DNA of 26,066 nucleotides from Chloroflexota bacterium. GTDB lineage: Bacteria; Chloroflexota; Dehalococcoidia; SAR202; GCA-002694895. A model generated the notes under the pieces. That model did no database searches. It was given only the letters and a program-made list of their open reading frames with translations, and was not told where the DNA came from. The first letter of the stretch is position 1. The number at the start of each line of letters is the position of its first letter. This document shows positions 1-7,152 of this stretch, one piece after another. A program made the position numbers and the translations under genes. The stretch lies in the NCBI GenBank assembly GCA_002715665.1, contig PAZO01000006.1, positions 17,670 through 43,735 of the forward strand, in the 5' to 3' direction.

Positions 1-6
1 ACTTAT

Positions 7-561
7 ATGAATTTAAACAAAAAGATTTTAAGCATAATTATTTTTTTATTTTTAGCTTGTTCAACTAATGAAAATTTAGTTAATCATGATCCTAATTCAG
101 AAATGTACAAATTAATGGCAAAAGAAGATTTGTCTAATATAGATTTAACTGAAAAGTACAATGTCATTAAGAATAAAAATGATTTGAAAAAAAATAAAGC
201 TGAAAAAGAGTTTTATGATAAATATAAAACTAACGATTTTAAAAAGATTTATGAAACCAGGCCATATACTTTGATTTATTTATGGGAAGAATCCTGAGCA
301 ACATGCAGATCTGCAAAATCCTCGGTGAGAGATTTAGAAAATATTATTAACAAAGATGTTTCTATCTTGTATTCTATGCAAATAAGTAAAACAGATTTAG
401 GAATGGCTTTTGCAAAGTATTTTAATAATACAACAGTTCCTTCTACTTATCTTGTAAATGATAATTTAGAAATTATAGATCACAAAAATATTACACCGGA
501 CAAATGGTTTTATGCGCAAATGAATAAAGATTTGGTTAACAAATTATTAGGAAAGGATTAA
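7..561 (+). CDS. Thioredoxin-fold lipoprotein, candidate selenoprotein (UGA at codon 97)
   Basis: Two open stretches (7-297 and 298-561) share one frame and are separated only by a TGA at 295-297. Read through, they give a 184-residue protein. The N-terminus is a lipoprotein signal: two Lys, a hydrophobic run, then FLAC with Cys18 as the lipidation site. After a charged linker, LIYLWEES-U-ATCR lines up residue for residue with the TlpA/thioredoxin motif (FWASWCPPCR), so the UGA falls on the first catalytic Cys and Cys100 is the second. VPSTYLV (Pro145) is the expected cis-Pro strand. Hairpins lie directly after the UGA. I infer a membrane-anchored, periplasm-facing thiol/selenol oxidoreductase. 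The start at 7 is the first Met, but only six bases precede it, so no ribosome-binding site can be judged. Alternatives are a nonsense mutation or a sequence error. The thioredoxin fold is secure; selenocysteine is likely but unproven. Confidence 0.7.
316..335 (+). promoter_or_regulatory. Candidate bacterial SECIS hairpin after the in-frame UGA
   Basis: Bases 316-323 (AAATCCTC) pair with 327-335 (GAGAGATTT) in eight base pairs with one bulged A at 330, leaving a GGT loop at 324-326. The loop G is 27 nt downstream of the UGA at 295-297. Bacterial SECIS elements are expected to have a stem of 4-16 bp, a small loop with G in the first two positions, and a loop 16-37 nt from the UGA; this fits. 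A second, closer palindrome (TGCAGATCTGCA, 304-315) precedes it. Only one may be used. Pairing was judged by eye. Confidence 0.5.
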
Positions 562-570
562 AAAAATCCA

Positions 571-596
571 AAAAAAAAAGCCAGCTATTTAAGCTG
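571..596 (-). terminator. Rho-independent terminator (minus strand)
   Basis: On the minus strand CAGCT (596-592) pairs with AGCTG (586-582) across a five-base loop, followed after GC by ten T (580-571). It ends minus-strand transcription coming from the murQ-anmK-alkA operon or from the promoter at 607-636, and shields the convergent lipoprotein gene from antisense transcription. Confidence 0.6.
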
Positions 597-606
597 ACGT
601 GAGATT

Positions 607-636
607 ACTATAACAGAATTAAAACAGACTTGTCAA
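607..636 (-). promoter_or_regulatory. Near-consensus sigma-70-type promoter (minus strand)
   Basis: On the minus strand TTGACA (636-631) is a perfect -35, then 18 bases, then TATAGT (612-607), five of six matches to -10. A G-rich tract (GGGAGGGGG) lies just upstream. The predicted start near 600 is only a few bases before the terminator hairpin at 596-571, so an RNA of about 30 nt is expected. No gene on this strand lies downstream inside the window. Confidence 0.45.
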
Positions 637-681
637 CCCCCTCCCTTCATAGAGTGTTTAAAACCATAAAAAAAATTATAA

Positions 682-1314
682 TTATAATGATTCCCATGTT
701 CCATCTATCACTCTCCATAAATACCATGAGAATATAGTTCTGTATGGTTTCCAGTTTTTTGACTCATTAATCATTTGTTTTTCAGTATGCTCTTTTCCAT
801 AAAGAATGTTAAAACCTTTACGTATAGCTAAATCACCAACTGGAAAAATATCAGGCCTGCCTAGAGAAAATATTAAAATCATATCAATTGTCCAGGGACC
901 TACTCCTTTAATTGAGATTAATTGTTTTTTTAAATCGCTGTCATTCATAGAACTTAAGTCTTCATTTGTATACTTTGTTTTAATAAAAAATTGAGATGTT
1001 GATCTTATATATTCAATTTTTTGTTTAGAAAGACCGGCAGATTTTAAATTCACCTCATCTTCGGACAAAATCGCATCGGGTGTTATTATATTTTCTGAGA
1101 ATAAATTTTGAAATTTCTTATGCACACTTAAAGCTGCTTGAGTGCTAATTTGTTGAGATATAATTGATCTGATTAACGATAGAAAAATATCTTTTGATCC
1201 ACGATCTAAATTTGGAGTCCCATATTGCCTATATAATTTTTGCATAATTGGGTAATTGCTAGAAAGATAGTTAATTCCATTTAATAATTCTTGTTTGTTA
1301 AATAAATTTATCAT
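682..1314 (-). CDS. DNA-3-methyladenine glycosylase II-like protein (AlkA family)
   Basis: A 210-residue HhH-GPD glycosylase that would excise alkylated bases by hydrolysing the N-glycosidic bond in base-excision repair. Seen in the sequence: SIISQQISTQAA (about 50-61), typical of the AlkA helical core; the helix-hairpin-helix with IKGVGPWTIDMIL (135-147); and FPVGDLAIRKG (157-167), where Asp161 is the catalytic Asp. It lacks the extra N-terminal domain of E. coli AlkA and the Cys cluster of EndoIII/MutY, so it is a short AlkA-type enzyme. Its ATG overlaps the end of the upstream pseudouridine synthase by four bases, so it is the last gene of the operon; a terminator lies about 85 bases beyond. 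Family assignment is firm; substrate range is inferred. Confidence 0.88.
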   Translation of the reverse strand: MINLFNKQELLNGINYLSSNYPIMQKLYRQYGTPNLDRGSKDIFLSLIRSIISQQISTQAALSVHKKFQNLFSENIITPDAILSEDEVNLKSAGLSKQKIEYIRSTSQFFIKTKYTNEDLSSMNDSDLKKQLISIKGVGPWTIDMILIFSLGRPDIFPVGDLAIRKGFNILYGKEHTEKQMINESKNWKPYRTIFSWYLWRVIDGTWESL

Positions 1315-2051
1315 TTTTTTAAATTTTCATAATATTGTTTGATTTCATTTTCACTAGCTAACTGCAACTCTTTTGATTTAAGAGTGTTTAGCTTGAAAGG
1401 CCCATATTCAGTTCGTTTTAATTTTATTATATTTAACTTCAAGTAAGACATTATATTTCTTATTTCTCTATTTTTACCTTCTACAAGAGTTAGTTTTAAT
1501 TTGGTTGTTTTTTTCTGTGTATTTATTATTTGATATGAGAAAGGTTTGTATTTTATATTTTGAATCATTACACCTTTGCTTATTTTCGCTAAATCTTCTT
1601 CTTTGAATAATCCGTTTACTGTTACTTCATATACTCTTTTAAATTTATTTTTAGGTAATTCTAAATTTCTTGTTATTTCTCCATTAGACGCTAATATCAA
1701 CAGTCCTTCAGAAAAATAATCTAATCTTCCTGCAGTTTTGTAGTTTCTATATTGTTTGTCAATAATGTCGAAAATAATCGGTTTGTTATTTTGCTTTTTA
1801 TTCGAAGTTATATATTTAACAGGTTTATGGAATTTTAGTATAGATATTTTATTTGTGTGTTCAATTAATTTGTTATCAAGCTGAATATTGTCATTTTCAC
1901 CTACAAAAGTAATTGGCGAATCAATGGTTGATCCGTTGACTTTTATTCTATTTTGTTTGATGTATCTTTCAATTTCTCTTCTTGATCCGATATTTTGGGA
2001 TGCCAAATATTTAGCTATTCTCAAATTAACTCCATAATACTTTTTCTCCAA
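1311..2051 (-). CDS. rRNA pseudouridine synthase, RsuA/RluB/E/F family
   Basis: A 246-residue enzyme converting a uridine in rRNA to pseudouridine. It has an N-terminal S4 RNA-binding domain (about 8-55, RIAKYLASQNIGSRREIERYI), then the catalytic domain with GRLDYFSEGLLIL (109-121), in which Asp111 is the nucleophile of the RsuA family. NREIRNIMSYL near the C-terminus is the family's usual motif. It overlaps the 3' end of anmK by 26 bases and the start of the AlkA gene by four, so translation is probably coupled. The target (16S U516 by RsuA, or 23S by RluB/E/F) cannot be decided from sequence alone; an RluB-like role is most common for this length. Confidence 0.9.
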   Translation of the reverse strand: MEKKYYGVNLRIAKYLASQNIGSRREIERYIKQNRIKVNGSTIDSPITFVGENDNIQLDNKLIEHTNKISILKFHKPVKYITSNKKQNNKPIIFDIIDKQYRNYKTAGRLDYFSEGLLILASNGEITRNLELPKNKFKRVYEVTVNGLFKEEDLAKISKGVMIQNIKYKPFSYQIINTQKKTTKLKLTLVEGKNREIRNIMSYLKLNIIKLKRTEYGPFKLNTLKSKELQLASENEIKQYYENLKK

Positions 2052-3120
2052 TTATATATGGATCTTTTGCTCCGGTGATATGCCTTGTATCTACTTTTAT
2101 TTTGAAATAATTAGATGCTGCCAACATCGCAAAAGCATAGGCTTCTTTATATTTTGGATCTATTCCTTTTTTTGCTATAGACAATATTTTGAATTTTGGA
2201 AGTAGTTCAGAAAGATTAGTCATAATTGCTTTGTTTTTTATACCTCCTCCTGAAACATAAATGGATGTATTTTTACTTTTATCATTTGCTTTCACATTTA
2301 AAGATATACTTAATGAAGTGAAATAAGCTAAATTTGCTAAGTTATTTTCATGTGAATCAAAATTATTTATATTTTTATCTAACCACTCTTCTCCAAAAAG
2401 TGATTTGTCTGCACTTTTTGGAGGAGAGTCTAATATGAATTTTTCATCATGTATCCATTTATTTACCAGATTAATATCAATATTTCCATTTAGCGCCATT
2501 GTGCCATTCACATCATATTTTTGAGATAAAAAACGTAAACAATAAAGATCTGACAAAGACATTCCCGGGCCTGTATCAAAACCCGAAATTTTTTTATCTT
2601 TATTTATAATAGTAATATTTGATATGCCCCCGATATTTAGGGTGATAACATTTTCTTTCAAATCATTAAAAATCCAATTATCTACAATTGGCATTAATGG
2701 AGCTCCTTGACCATGGTTAATAATGTCTTTTGTTCTAAAATTATGAATTACAGGAACTTTAAGTTTTTTTGATATGTATAATGGCTCACCTATTTGGATA
2801 CTTGCATTTTTTCCTTTGTGATAAATAGTCTGCCCGTGAATCCCTATCATATCTATTTTAAATTTATTTTTTACCACCCAATTATTAATTTCAGTAGCCC
2901 ATAATTTTCCTAAACTCATATGATATTGTGCTATATTATCAATTGAAGATGAGTTTATTTGTAATAAAGATTTACTAAATTTTTCAGAATATTCTATATA
3001 TTGGGTTTTAACTATTTTCGCAACAGGTATTCCATTTGATAAGTTGCATTGAATCAAACATAAGTCCATGCCATCACATGACGTTCCTGTCATTAATCCA
3101 ATTATATTAATTTTATTCAT
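2026..3120 (-). CDS. anmK: Anhydro-N-acetylmuramic acid kinase
   Basis: A 364-residue cytoplasmic kinase that hydrolyses the 1,6-anhydro ring of anhMurNAc and phosphorylates it to MurNAc-6-phosphate during cell-wall recycling. The N-terminal ATP-binding loop GLMTGTSCDGMD (8-19) and FDTGPG with Asp182 are hallmark AnmK motifs; IGIHGQTIYH (about 92-101), HGQGAPL (136-142) and NIGGISN (162-168) also match. Length is normal. It starts three bases after murQ, whose product acts next on MurNAc-6-P, so the pair encodes two consecutive steps. The long overlap with the pseudouridine synthase gene indicates one transcript. Confidence 0.95.
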   Translation of the reverse strand: MNKINIIGLMTGTSCDGMDLCLIQCNLSNGIPVAKIVKTQYIEYSEKFSKSLLQINSSSIDNIAQYHMSLGKLWATEINNWVVKNKFKIDMIGIHGQTIYHKGKNASIQIGEPLYISKKLKVPVIHNFRTKDIINHGQGAPLMPIVDNWIFNDLKENVITLNIGGISNITIINKDKKISGFDTGPGMSLSDLYCLRFLSQKYDVNGTMALNGNIDINLVNKWIHDEKFILDSPPKSADKSLFGEEWLDKNINNFDSHENNLANLAYFTSLSISLNVKANDKSKNTSIYVSGGGIKNKAIMTNLSELLPKFKILSIAKKGIDPKYKEAYAFAMLAASNYFKIKVDTRHITGAKDPYIIGEKVLWS

Positions 3121-3122
3121 AT

Positions 3123-3953
3123 CTATATAATTTTATATAAAAATCCCTGGTTAGCTTCAAGTAATTGATCAGCATCTTTGTAGTCAATGTTTTTAATATG
3201 CATTACTATTGCATGTTTGATTTTATAATTTGATTTTTCAAAAAGTGTTGTGGCAAATTTTGTGTCAGTAACTGTTATTTTACTAATTATATCAATTGAT
3301 CTTTTAATTAATTTTTTATTTAGAGGTTTTACATTGACCATGTAATTTTTATAAGTTTTTCCAGATTTGATCATTGAAATAGTTGTAACTAGATTTAGTA
3401 ATTGCTTGGTTAAAGTACCGGATAACATTCTTGTTGAACCTAAGATTTTTTCGTATATGACCCCAAGTTGAATGTTTATATCATAATTATTTTGTGATTG
3501 ATTAGATATCAAACAAGTTTTGATTTTTTTGTTTTTACTATTATTTAAAGCTGCTATTGTAAATGGCGTTGTTCCACTAGCACTAATTCCTATAACAAGA
3601 TCGTCAGATCTTAAGCCGTGTGTATTTAGTTGATTTATTCCATCTGTTAACGAATCCTCTGAACCTTCAACAGAGTGAGTCATTGCATCGATTCCACCTG
3701 CAATAATGCCTGTGAATGAATTGTCACCAAAAGTAGGATAAACTTCTGATGATTCTATCATTCCTAATCTGCCGCTTGTCCCTGAACCAATTAAAAATAT
3801 TTTATTTTTGTTTTGTATCCTATTTGAGCATTCAATTATTAATTTCTCTATTTCAGATTTATTATTGTTTATTACATCTTTAAAATTTATTTCTTGTATT
3901 ACAAATTCGTCAATCAATTCATTTATAGATGAGTTGTCATAATCTTTGGACAT
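3123..3953 (-). CDS. murQ: N-acetylmuramic acid 6-phosphate etherase
   Basis: A 276-residue SIS-domain lyase that cleaves the lactyl ether of MurNAc-6-P to give GlcNAc-6-P and D-lactate. The signature GSGTSGRLGMIESSEVYPTFG-type segment (about 56-76) holds the sugar-phosphate loop and Glu70. SVEGSED (94-100) carries the second conserved acidic residue, and GISASGTTPF is the second SIS loop. The N-terminus is about 20 residues shorter than usual and lacks the ETRNPxTxDLD-type lead-in; an in-frame stop 18 bases upstream of the ATG rules out extension. It is first in the minus operon with anmK. No murP or transporter is visible nearby, so recycling of the cell's own wall is more likely than uptake. 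Confidence 0.93.
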   Translation of the reverse strand: MSKDYDNSSINELIDEFVIQEINFKDVINNNKSEIEKLIIECSNRIQNKNKIFLIGSGTSGRLGMIESSEVYPTFGDNSFTGIIAGGIDAMTHSVEGSEDSLTDGINQLNTHGLRSDDLVIGISASGTTPFTIAALNNSKNKKIKTCLISNQSQNNYDINIQLGVIYEKILGSTRMLSGTLTKQLLNLVTTISMIKSGKTYKNYMVNVKPLNKKLIKRSIDIISKITVTDTKFATTLFEKSNYKIKHAIVMHIKNIDYKDADQLLEANQGFLYKII

Positions 3954-4016
3954 ATTTTTCGCATTATATATTTAATGTATTATTATCATACATATATATT
4001 AACTGGAGAAAAAGTA

Positions 4017-4409
4017 ATGACTATTTTAAAACCTATATCTGAAAATACAAAAAATTCGAAGGTAAAAAAAATATTTAATGATATAAAAGTAATAAGAAAA
4101 ATAGATAAAGTTCCTAATTTTTGGAAAACGATTGCAAACGATCCCAATACTTTAGAACGAACATGGAATTCTTTACAACAAGTTATGCAAGAAGGGCATC
4201 TAAGTTCATTATTTAAAGAGATGATTTATATTGCTGTGTCAATGACAAACAGTTGTGAATATTGTATAAGGTCACATATAAAGTCAGCTAAATTGAAAGG
4301 TATGGATGATGAAATGCTTAAAGAACTAATCGCAGTGGTGGGAATGGCAAATGAAACTAATAGTTTGGTTGAATCATACCAAGTCGAAGTAGATGAAAAT
4401 TTGAAATGA
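4017..4409 (+). CDS. AhpD-like carboxymuconolactone decarboxylase family protein
   Basis: A 130-residue all-helical protein of the CMD/AhpD superfamily. The redox motif CEYC with a following His (Cys80, Cys83, His87; SCEYCIRSH) is the AhpD-type active site, which suggests peroxidase or thiol-reductase activity; substrate unknown. An upstream in-frame Met at 3975 gives 14 extra residues without family resemblance. The ATG at 4017 has GGAGAA eight bases upstream and is preferred. It is divergent from murQ, and its TGA stop lies three bases from the convergent end of the nickel permease gene. That TGA terminates a complete domain, evidence that UGA is normally a stop here. Confidence 0.85.
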   Translation: MTILKPISENTKNSKVKKIFNDIKVIRKIDKVPNFWKTIANDPNTLERTWNSLQQVMQEGHLSSLFKEMIYIAVSMTNSCEYCIRSHIKSAKLKGMDDEMLKELIAVVGMANETNSLVESYQVEVDENLK

Positions 4410-4412
4410 ATA

Positions 4413-5216
4413 TTAGTACCAAATAAATTCTGTACCAAGCATAATATCTGAGCCAAGTAATATGCCAAGTAATATACTTAATATCCCTGCAACGGCATTT
4501 AATCCATTTACTAAAAATTTATTATTATTACCTAATGCAAATGGAAGAGAAAGAAGAAATGTCATCAATGACATCGATATGATCGTTCCAAGACCAAATA
4601 ATGATATGAATAACAAACCTTTAAAAACATTGTTAATTGAAGGGAGTAACATCAGCATCACTGCAGCGCTGCCAGCTAAGCTATGTATTATTCCTATTGA
4701 AAATGATTTAACCCTAAAGTGAGGTTTATGGAATTTGAATTTAGAATGTTTTTCACTTTCTATATCATGCTCATTGTCATCATGAATTTTAAATTTAGGT
4801 AAATTTAAAAAATTGTATGCTCTGCTAAATAATAAACCTACTAAGTCTTTGTTTTTTAGAGATATTACTAATGCTTGAATTCCTAAAATTACTAACATTA
4901 ATGCTACAATAAACTCAAAGTAGTGAGATATACTCTCATAATTATTCATTAAATCTCTAAGATTAAGAATAATAAAACCAAGAATAAATAGCGGGATAGT
5001 GTGCCCCAATCCCCATGAAGATCCAATCCAAAAACCTCTCCATATATTTTTTGATTTTGAAACAATTGTAGATACTGCTACGACATGGTCGGCATCTGTA
5101 GCATGCCTTAATCCCATAGCTAGTCCAAGAACAAACATTGTAATCCATTTTGAATCTGGCAGTGTTTCCTCTAAATTAGAAAAGTTAACTATTTGAAAAT
5201 TTAATATATCTAACAT
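4413..5216 (-). CDS. Nickel/cobalt permease, NiCoT/HoxN-NicO type
   Basis: A 267-residue inner-membrane transporter with about six hydrophobic segments. RHATDADH holds the NiCoT signature HX4DH (His38, Asp43, His44) in the second segment. GLGHTIPLF and IHSLAGSAAVML are the further conserved segments of the family. The cytoplasmic loop (about 142-172) is rich in His, Asp and Glu, a likely metal-binding or gating loop. It sits 69 bases downstream of a Fur-family regulator gene on the same strand, with its own promoter and a palindromic operator. I infer Ni2+ uptake, mainly from the operator; Co2+ remains possible, and some relatives are annotated UreH-like. Confidence 0.88.
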   Translation of the reverse strand: MLDILNFQIVNFSNLEETLPDSKWITMFVLGLAMGLRHATDADHVVAVSTIVSKSKNIWRGFWIGSSWGLGHTIPLFILGFIILNLRDLMNNYESISHYFEFIVALMLVILGIQALVISLKNKDLVGLLFSRAYNFLNLPKFKIHDDNEHDIESEKHSKFKFHKPHFRVKSFSIGIIHSLAGSAAVMLMLLPSINNVFKGLLFISLFGLGTIISMSLMTFLLSLPFALGNNNKFLVNGLNAVAGILSILLGILLGSDIMLGTEFIWY

Positions 5217-5242
5217 TTTATAAATTTGAAAATTATATTTTG

Positions 5243-5271
5243 ATTATATTAAAATCAAGGCCTTATTGCAA
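5243..5271 (-). promoter_or_regulatory. Promoter of the nickel/cobalt permease gene
   Basis: On the minus strand TTGCAA (5271-5266) serves as -35 with four of six consensus bases; 17 bases on lies a perfect TATAAT (5248-5243). Transcription should begin near 5236, about 20 bases before the permease ATG at 5216. The -35 hexamer is one half of the palindromic operator, so repressor binding would block polymerase. Confidence 0.6.
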
Positions 5272-5285
5272 TTCGTATGCAATAA
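5263..5285. promoter_or_regulatory. Palindromic operator resembling a Nur box
   Basis: An 8-bp perfect inverted repeat (TTATTGCA, 5263-5270, and TGCAATAA, 5278-5285) with a seven-base centre. Written another way it is TTGCAA-N5-ATGCAA, one base from the symmetric TTGCAA-N5-TTGCAA described for the nickel regulator Nur of Streptomyces. A third half-site (TTTGCAT) follows at 5289-5295, inside the regulator's 3' end. Its place over the -35 of the permease promoter, next to a Fur-family gene, argues for repression by that protein. Confidence 0.55.
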
Positions 5286-5699
5286 CTATTTGCATTTAAT
5301 ACATGTCCCAACAAAAACATAATTATTATTTATAGATTCGAAATGAGTTTCATTTTTTAATATTGAATTTATAGAATTAATTGAATTATTTGGAAGATCA
5401 ATAATTTTGTCACATTTTTCACATATTAAATGTACGTTTTGATTTTTATCATTTATAAAATAGATGGCAGATTTATGTGGCACATGAGAATGTGTTAATA
5501 ATCCTAATTCTTCTAGCGCATCAAGGGTTCTGTAAATAGTAGTTTTATCAACTATTGATCTCGATTCAGAATTAATTAATTTATATAATTCGTTGACACT
5601 GAAATGAAAATGAACATTTTTTTCTAATACTTCACATATCATTTTTCTAGATTCTGTGATTCTATATCCGTTTTGTTTTAAATGTTTTAGCAATTCCAT
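5286..5699 (-). CDS. Fur-family metalloregulator, probably Nur-like
   Basis: A Fur superfamily repressor of 137 residues from the chosen start. The winged helix spans about 1-80 (GYRITESRKMICEVL, then DKTTIYRTLDALEELGLL as recognition helix). The dimerisation domain follows with VHLICEKC. Cys93, Cys96, Cys133 and Cys136 form two CxxC pairs, the structural zinc site. The frame is open to Met at 5771, adding 24 residues; none of the candidate starts has a clear ribosome-binding site. I chose the Met at 5699 because Fur proteins usually begin about ten residues before the GYRIT element. The gene lies directly upstream of a Ni/Co permease gene whose promoter carries a Nur-type palindrome, so a nickel-responsive repressor is inferred; Zur or PerR function cannot be excluded. 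Confidence 0.85.
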   Translation of the reverse strand: MELLKHLKQNGYRITESRKMICEVLEKNVHFHFSVNELYKLINSESRSIVDKTTIYRTLDALEELGLLTHSHVPHKSAIYFINDKNQNVHLICEKCDKIIDLPNNSINSINSILKNETHFESINNNYVFVGTCIKCK

Positions 5700-5831
5700 T
5701 ATTAAATTATACCTTAATCTTTTATGCATACTGGTACCTAAACCCATACTACTTGACAGTATTATTTTCATACTTATATAATCTTTCGCACTTAGTATAC
5801 AATTTGAATTAATAGAAGAGATTGAGAATAA

Positions 5832-6959
5832 ATGAAAAACTTTGATGTTGTTATAGTAGGTGCGGGTCCTTCTGGGGTAGGGATGGCTTCTATGCTGAAA
5901 GATATTGGAATAAAAAACATGATTATTCTTGAAAGAAATCAGGTAGGAGATACTTTTGATAAATGGCCAAAGGAAATGCGATTTATAACTCCTTCATTTA
6001 CCACTAATTATTGGAGTCATATTGATCTTAATTCTGTTGCGTCTGGCACTTCTCCTGCATTTACTCTTGAAACAGAGCATCCAACCGGAAAACAATACGC
6101 TAAATATTTGAGATTAATATCAAAGCATTTTGAATTACCTATTAGAGAAAACACAGATGTGGAGAAGGTACTATATTCTAAAGATCATTTCATTATTCAA
6201 ATTAAAGGTGGAGAAACCATCAAGTCACGCTTTTTGATTTGGGCAGCAGGGGAATTTCAATACCCTAATACAGAAGTATTTTCTGGTTCTGAATTATGTA
6301 TACATAACAGCCAAGTAAAAAGTTGGAAAGAAATTGAAGGCGATCAAATTTATATAATTGGTGGTAATGAGAGCGGAATTGATGCAGCAATTCATTTAAG
6401 TAGATTGGGCAAAAAAGCTGTTGTATTAGAAAGTAATCCAGATTCAAATACAAAAAAAAGAACAACTGACCCAAGTGAAAATCTATCTCCTTATACTATA
6501 GACAGACTAGAAGAGGAAATGCCTAATGAAAGAATTAATATTGTTGATAATGCTAAAATTACAAACGTAAAGTTAATAAATAACAAATATCATATTTATT
6601 TAAATGATGAAATATTTTCTGATTATAAAAGTACAACACCTCCTATTTTAGCAACAGGATTTGAAAGTAGTTTGGTAATTGTTAAGGATTTGTTTGATTG
6701 GGATGAAAGCAAATCTTATGTCTTATTAAATGAACATGATGAATCAAGTAAAACCCCAGGATTATTTCTTGTTGGACCACAAGTTCGTCATGAAGATTTG
6801 ATCTTATGCTTTATATACAAATACAGACAGAGATTTGGAGTTGTATCTAAAGCAATTGGTGAGCGTTTAGAGATGGATGTAGAATTTTTAGAAGAATATC
6901 GTAAAGAAGGTTTGTATTTAGATGATCTTGGAGCTTGTGGAGAAGAGTGTCCATGTTAA
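5832..6959 (+). CDS. FAD-dependent NAD(P)-linked oxidoreductase with Cys-rich tail
   Basis: A 375-residue two-dinucleotide-binding flavoprotein. VVIVGAGPSGVGMA (about 6-19) is the FAD Rossmann motif. IYIIGGNESGIDAAIHLS (about 173-190) is the second GxGxxG motif, for NAD(P)H. PPILATGFES (about 269-278) is the ATG motif that closes the FAD site. Overall it resembles the CzcO/YpdA-like flavoproteins more than classical thioredoxin reductase; no CxxC lies in the NAD domain. The last residues, ACGEECPC (Cys369, Cys373, Cys375), look like a metal or redox tail. It is divergent from the Fur-family gene, and the next gene overlaps its stop. The substrate is unknown; a role in metal or thiol chemistry is only suggested by context. 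Confidence 0.8.
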   Translation: MKNFDVVIVGAGPSGVGMASMLKDIGIKNMIILERNQVGDTFDKWPKEMRFITPSFTTNYWSHIDLNSVASGTSPAFTLETEHPTGKQYAKYLRLISKHFELPIRENTDVEKVLYSKDHFIIQIKGGETIKSRFLIWAAGEFQYPNTEVFSGSELCIHNSQVKSWKEIEGDQIYIIGGNESGIDAAIHLSRLGKKAVVLESNPDSNTKKRTTDPSENLSPYTIDRLEEEMPNERINIVDNAKITNVKLINNKYHIYLNDEIFSDYKSTTPPILATGFESSLVIVKDLFDWDESKSYVLLNEHDESSKTPGLFLVGPQVRHEDLILCFIYKYRQRFGVVSKAIGERLEMDVEFLEEYRKEGLYLDDLGACGEECPC

Positions 6960-7141
6960 TTAAAAAGAATATGAGTTTTAAAAACAATTTTAATTTAATT
7001 TGGTTATTACAGTTGATTGCAAGCACATCTTGGATTGTTTCTATTTTTATTTATGGATCATTTGCTACAGGTGATTTTTTTCAATTGATAGCTGCATCCG
7101 CTTGGACTGTAGCTAATATTATTAATTTTTTTAAACCTTAA
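6953..7141 (+). CDS. Small two-helix membrane protein
   Basis: A 62-residue protein with two hydrophobic stretches (about 14-37 and 43-60) joined by a short GSFATGD turn. The ATG at 6953 overlaps the flavoprotein stop and has GGAGAAGAG ten bases upstream; a second Met at 6971 is possible, and the further upstream TTG at 6935 is unlikely. I recognise no family. Translational coupling suggests it works with the flavoprotein, perhaps as a membrane anchor or partner (inference). Confidence 0.65.
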   Translation: MLIKKNMSFKNNFNLIWLLQLIASTSWIVSIFIYGSFATGDFFQLIAASAWTVANIINFFKP

Positions 7142-7152
7142 AATAATTAACC

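Noticed and set aside
295..297. UGA read as tryptophan (alternative genetic code)
   Set aside because: UGA ends several complete genes (4407-4409, 7335-7333, 21366-21368), all Trp codons seen are UGG, and the tRNA-Trp anticodon is CCA rather than UCA.
325..561. Independent gene starting at GTG 325
   Set aside because: It begins inside the thioredoxin helix after the active site, has no ribosome-binding site and is in the same frame as the preceding stretch; better read as the second part of one protein.
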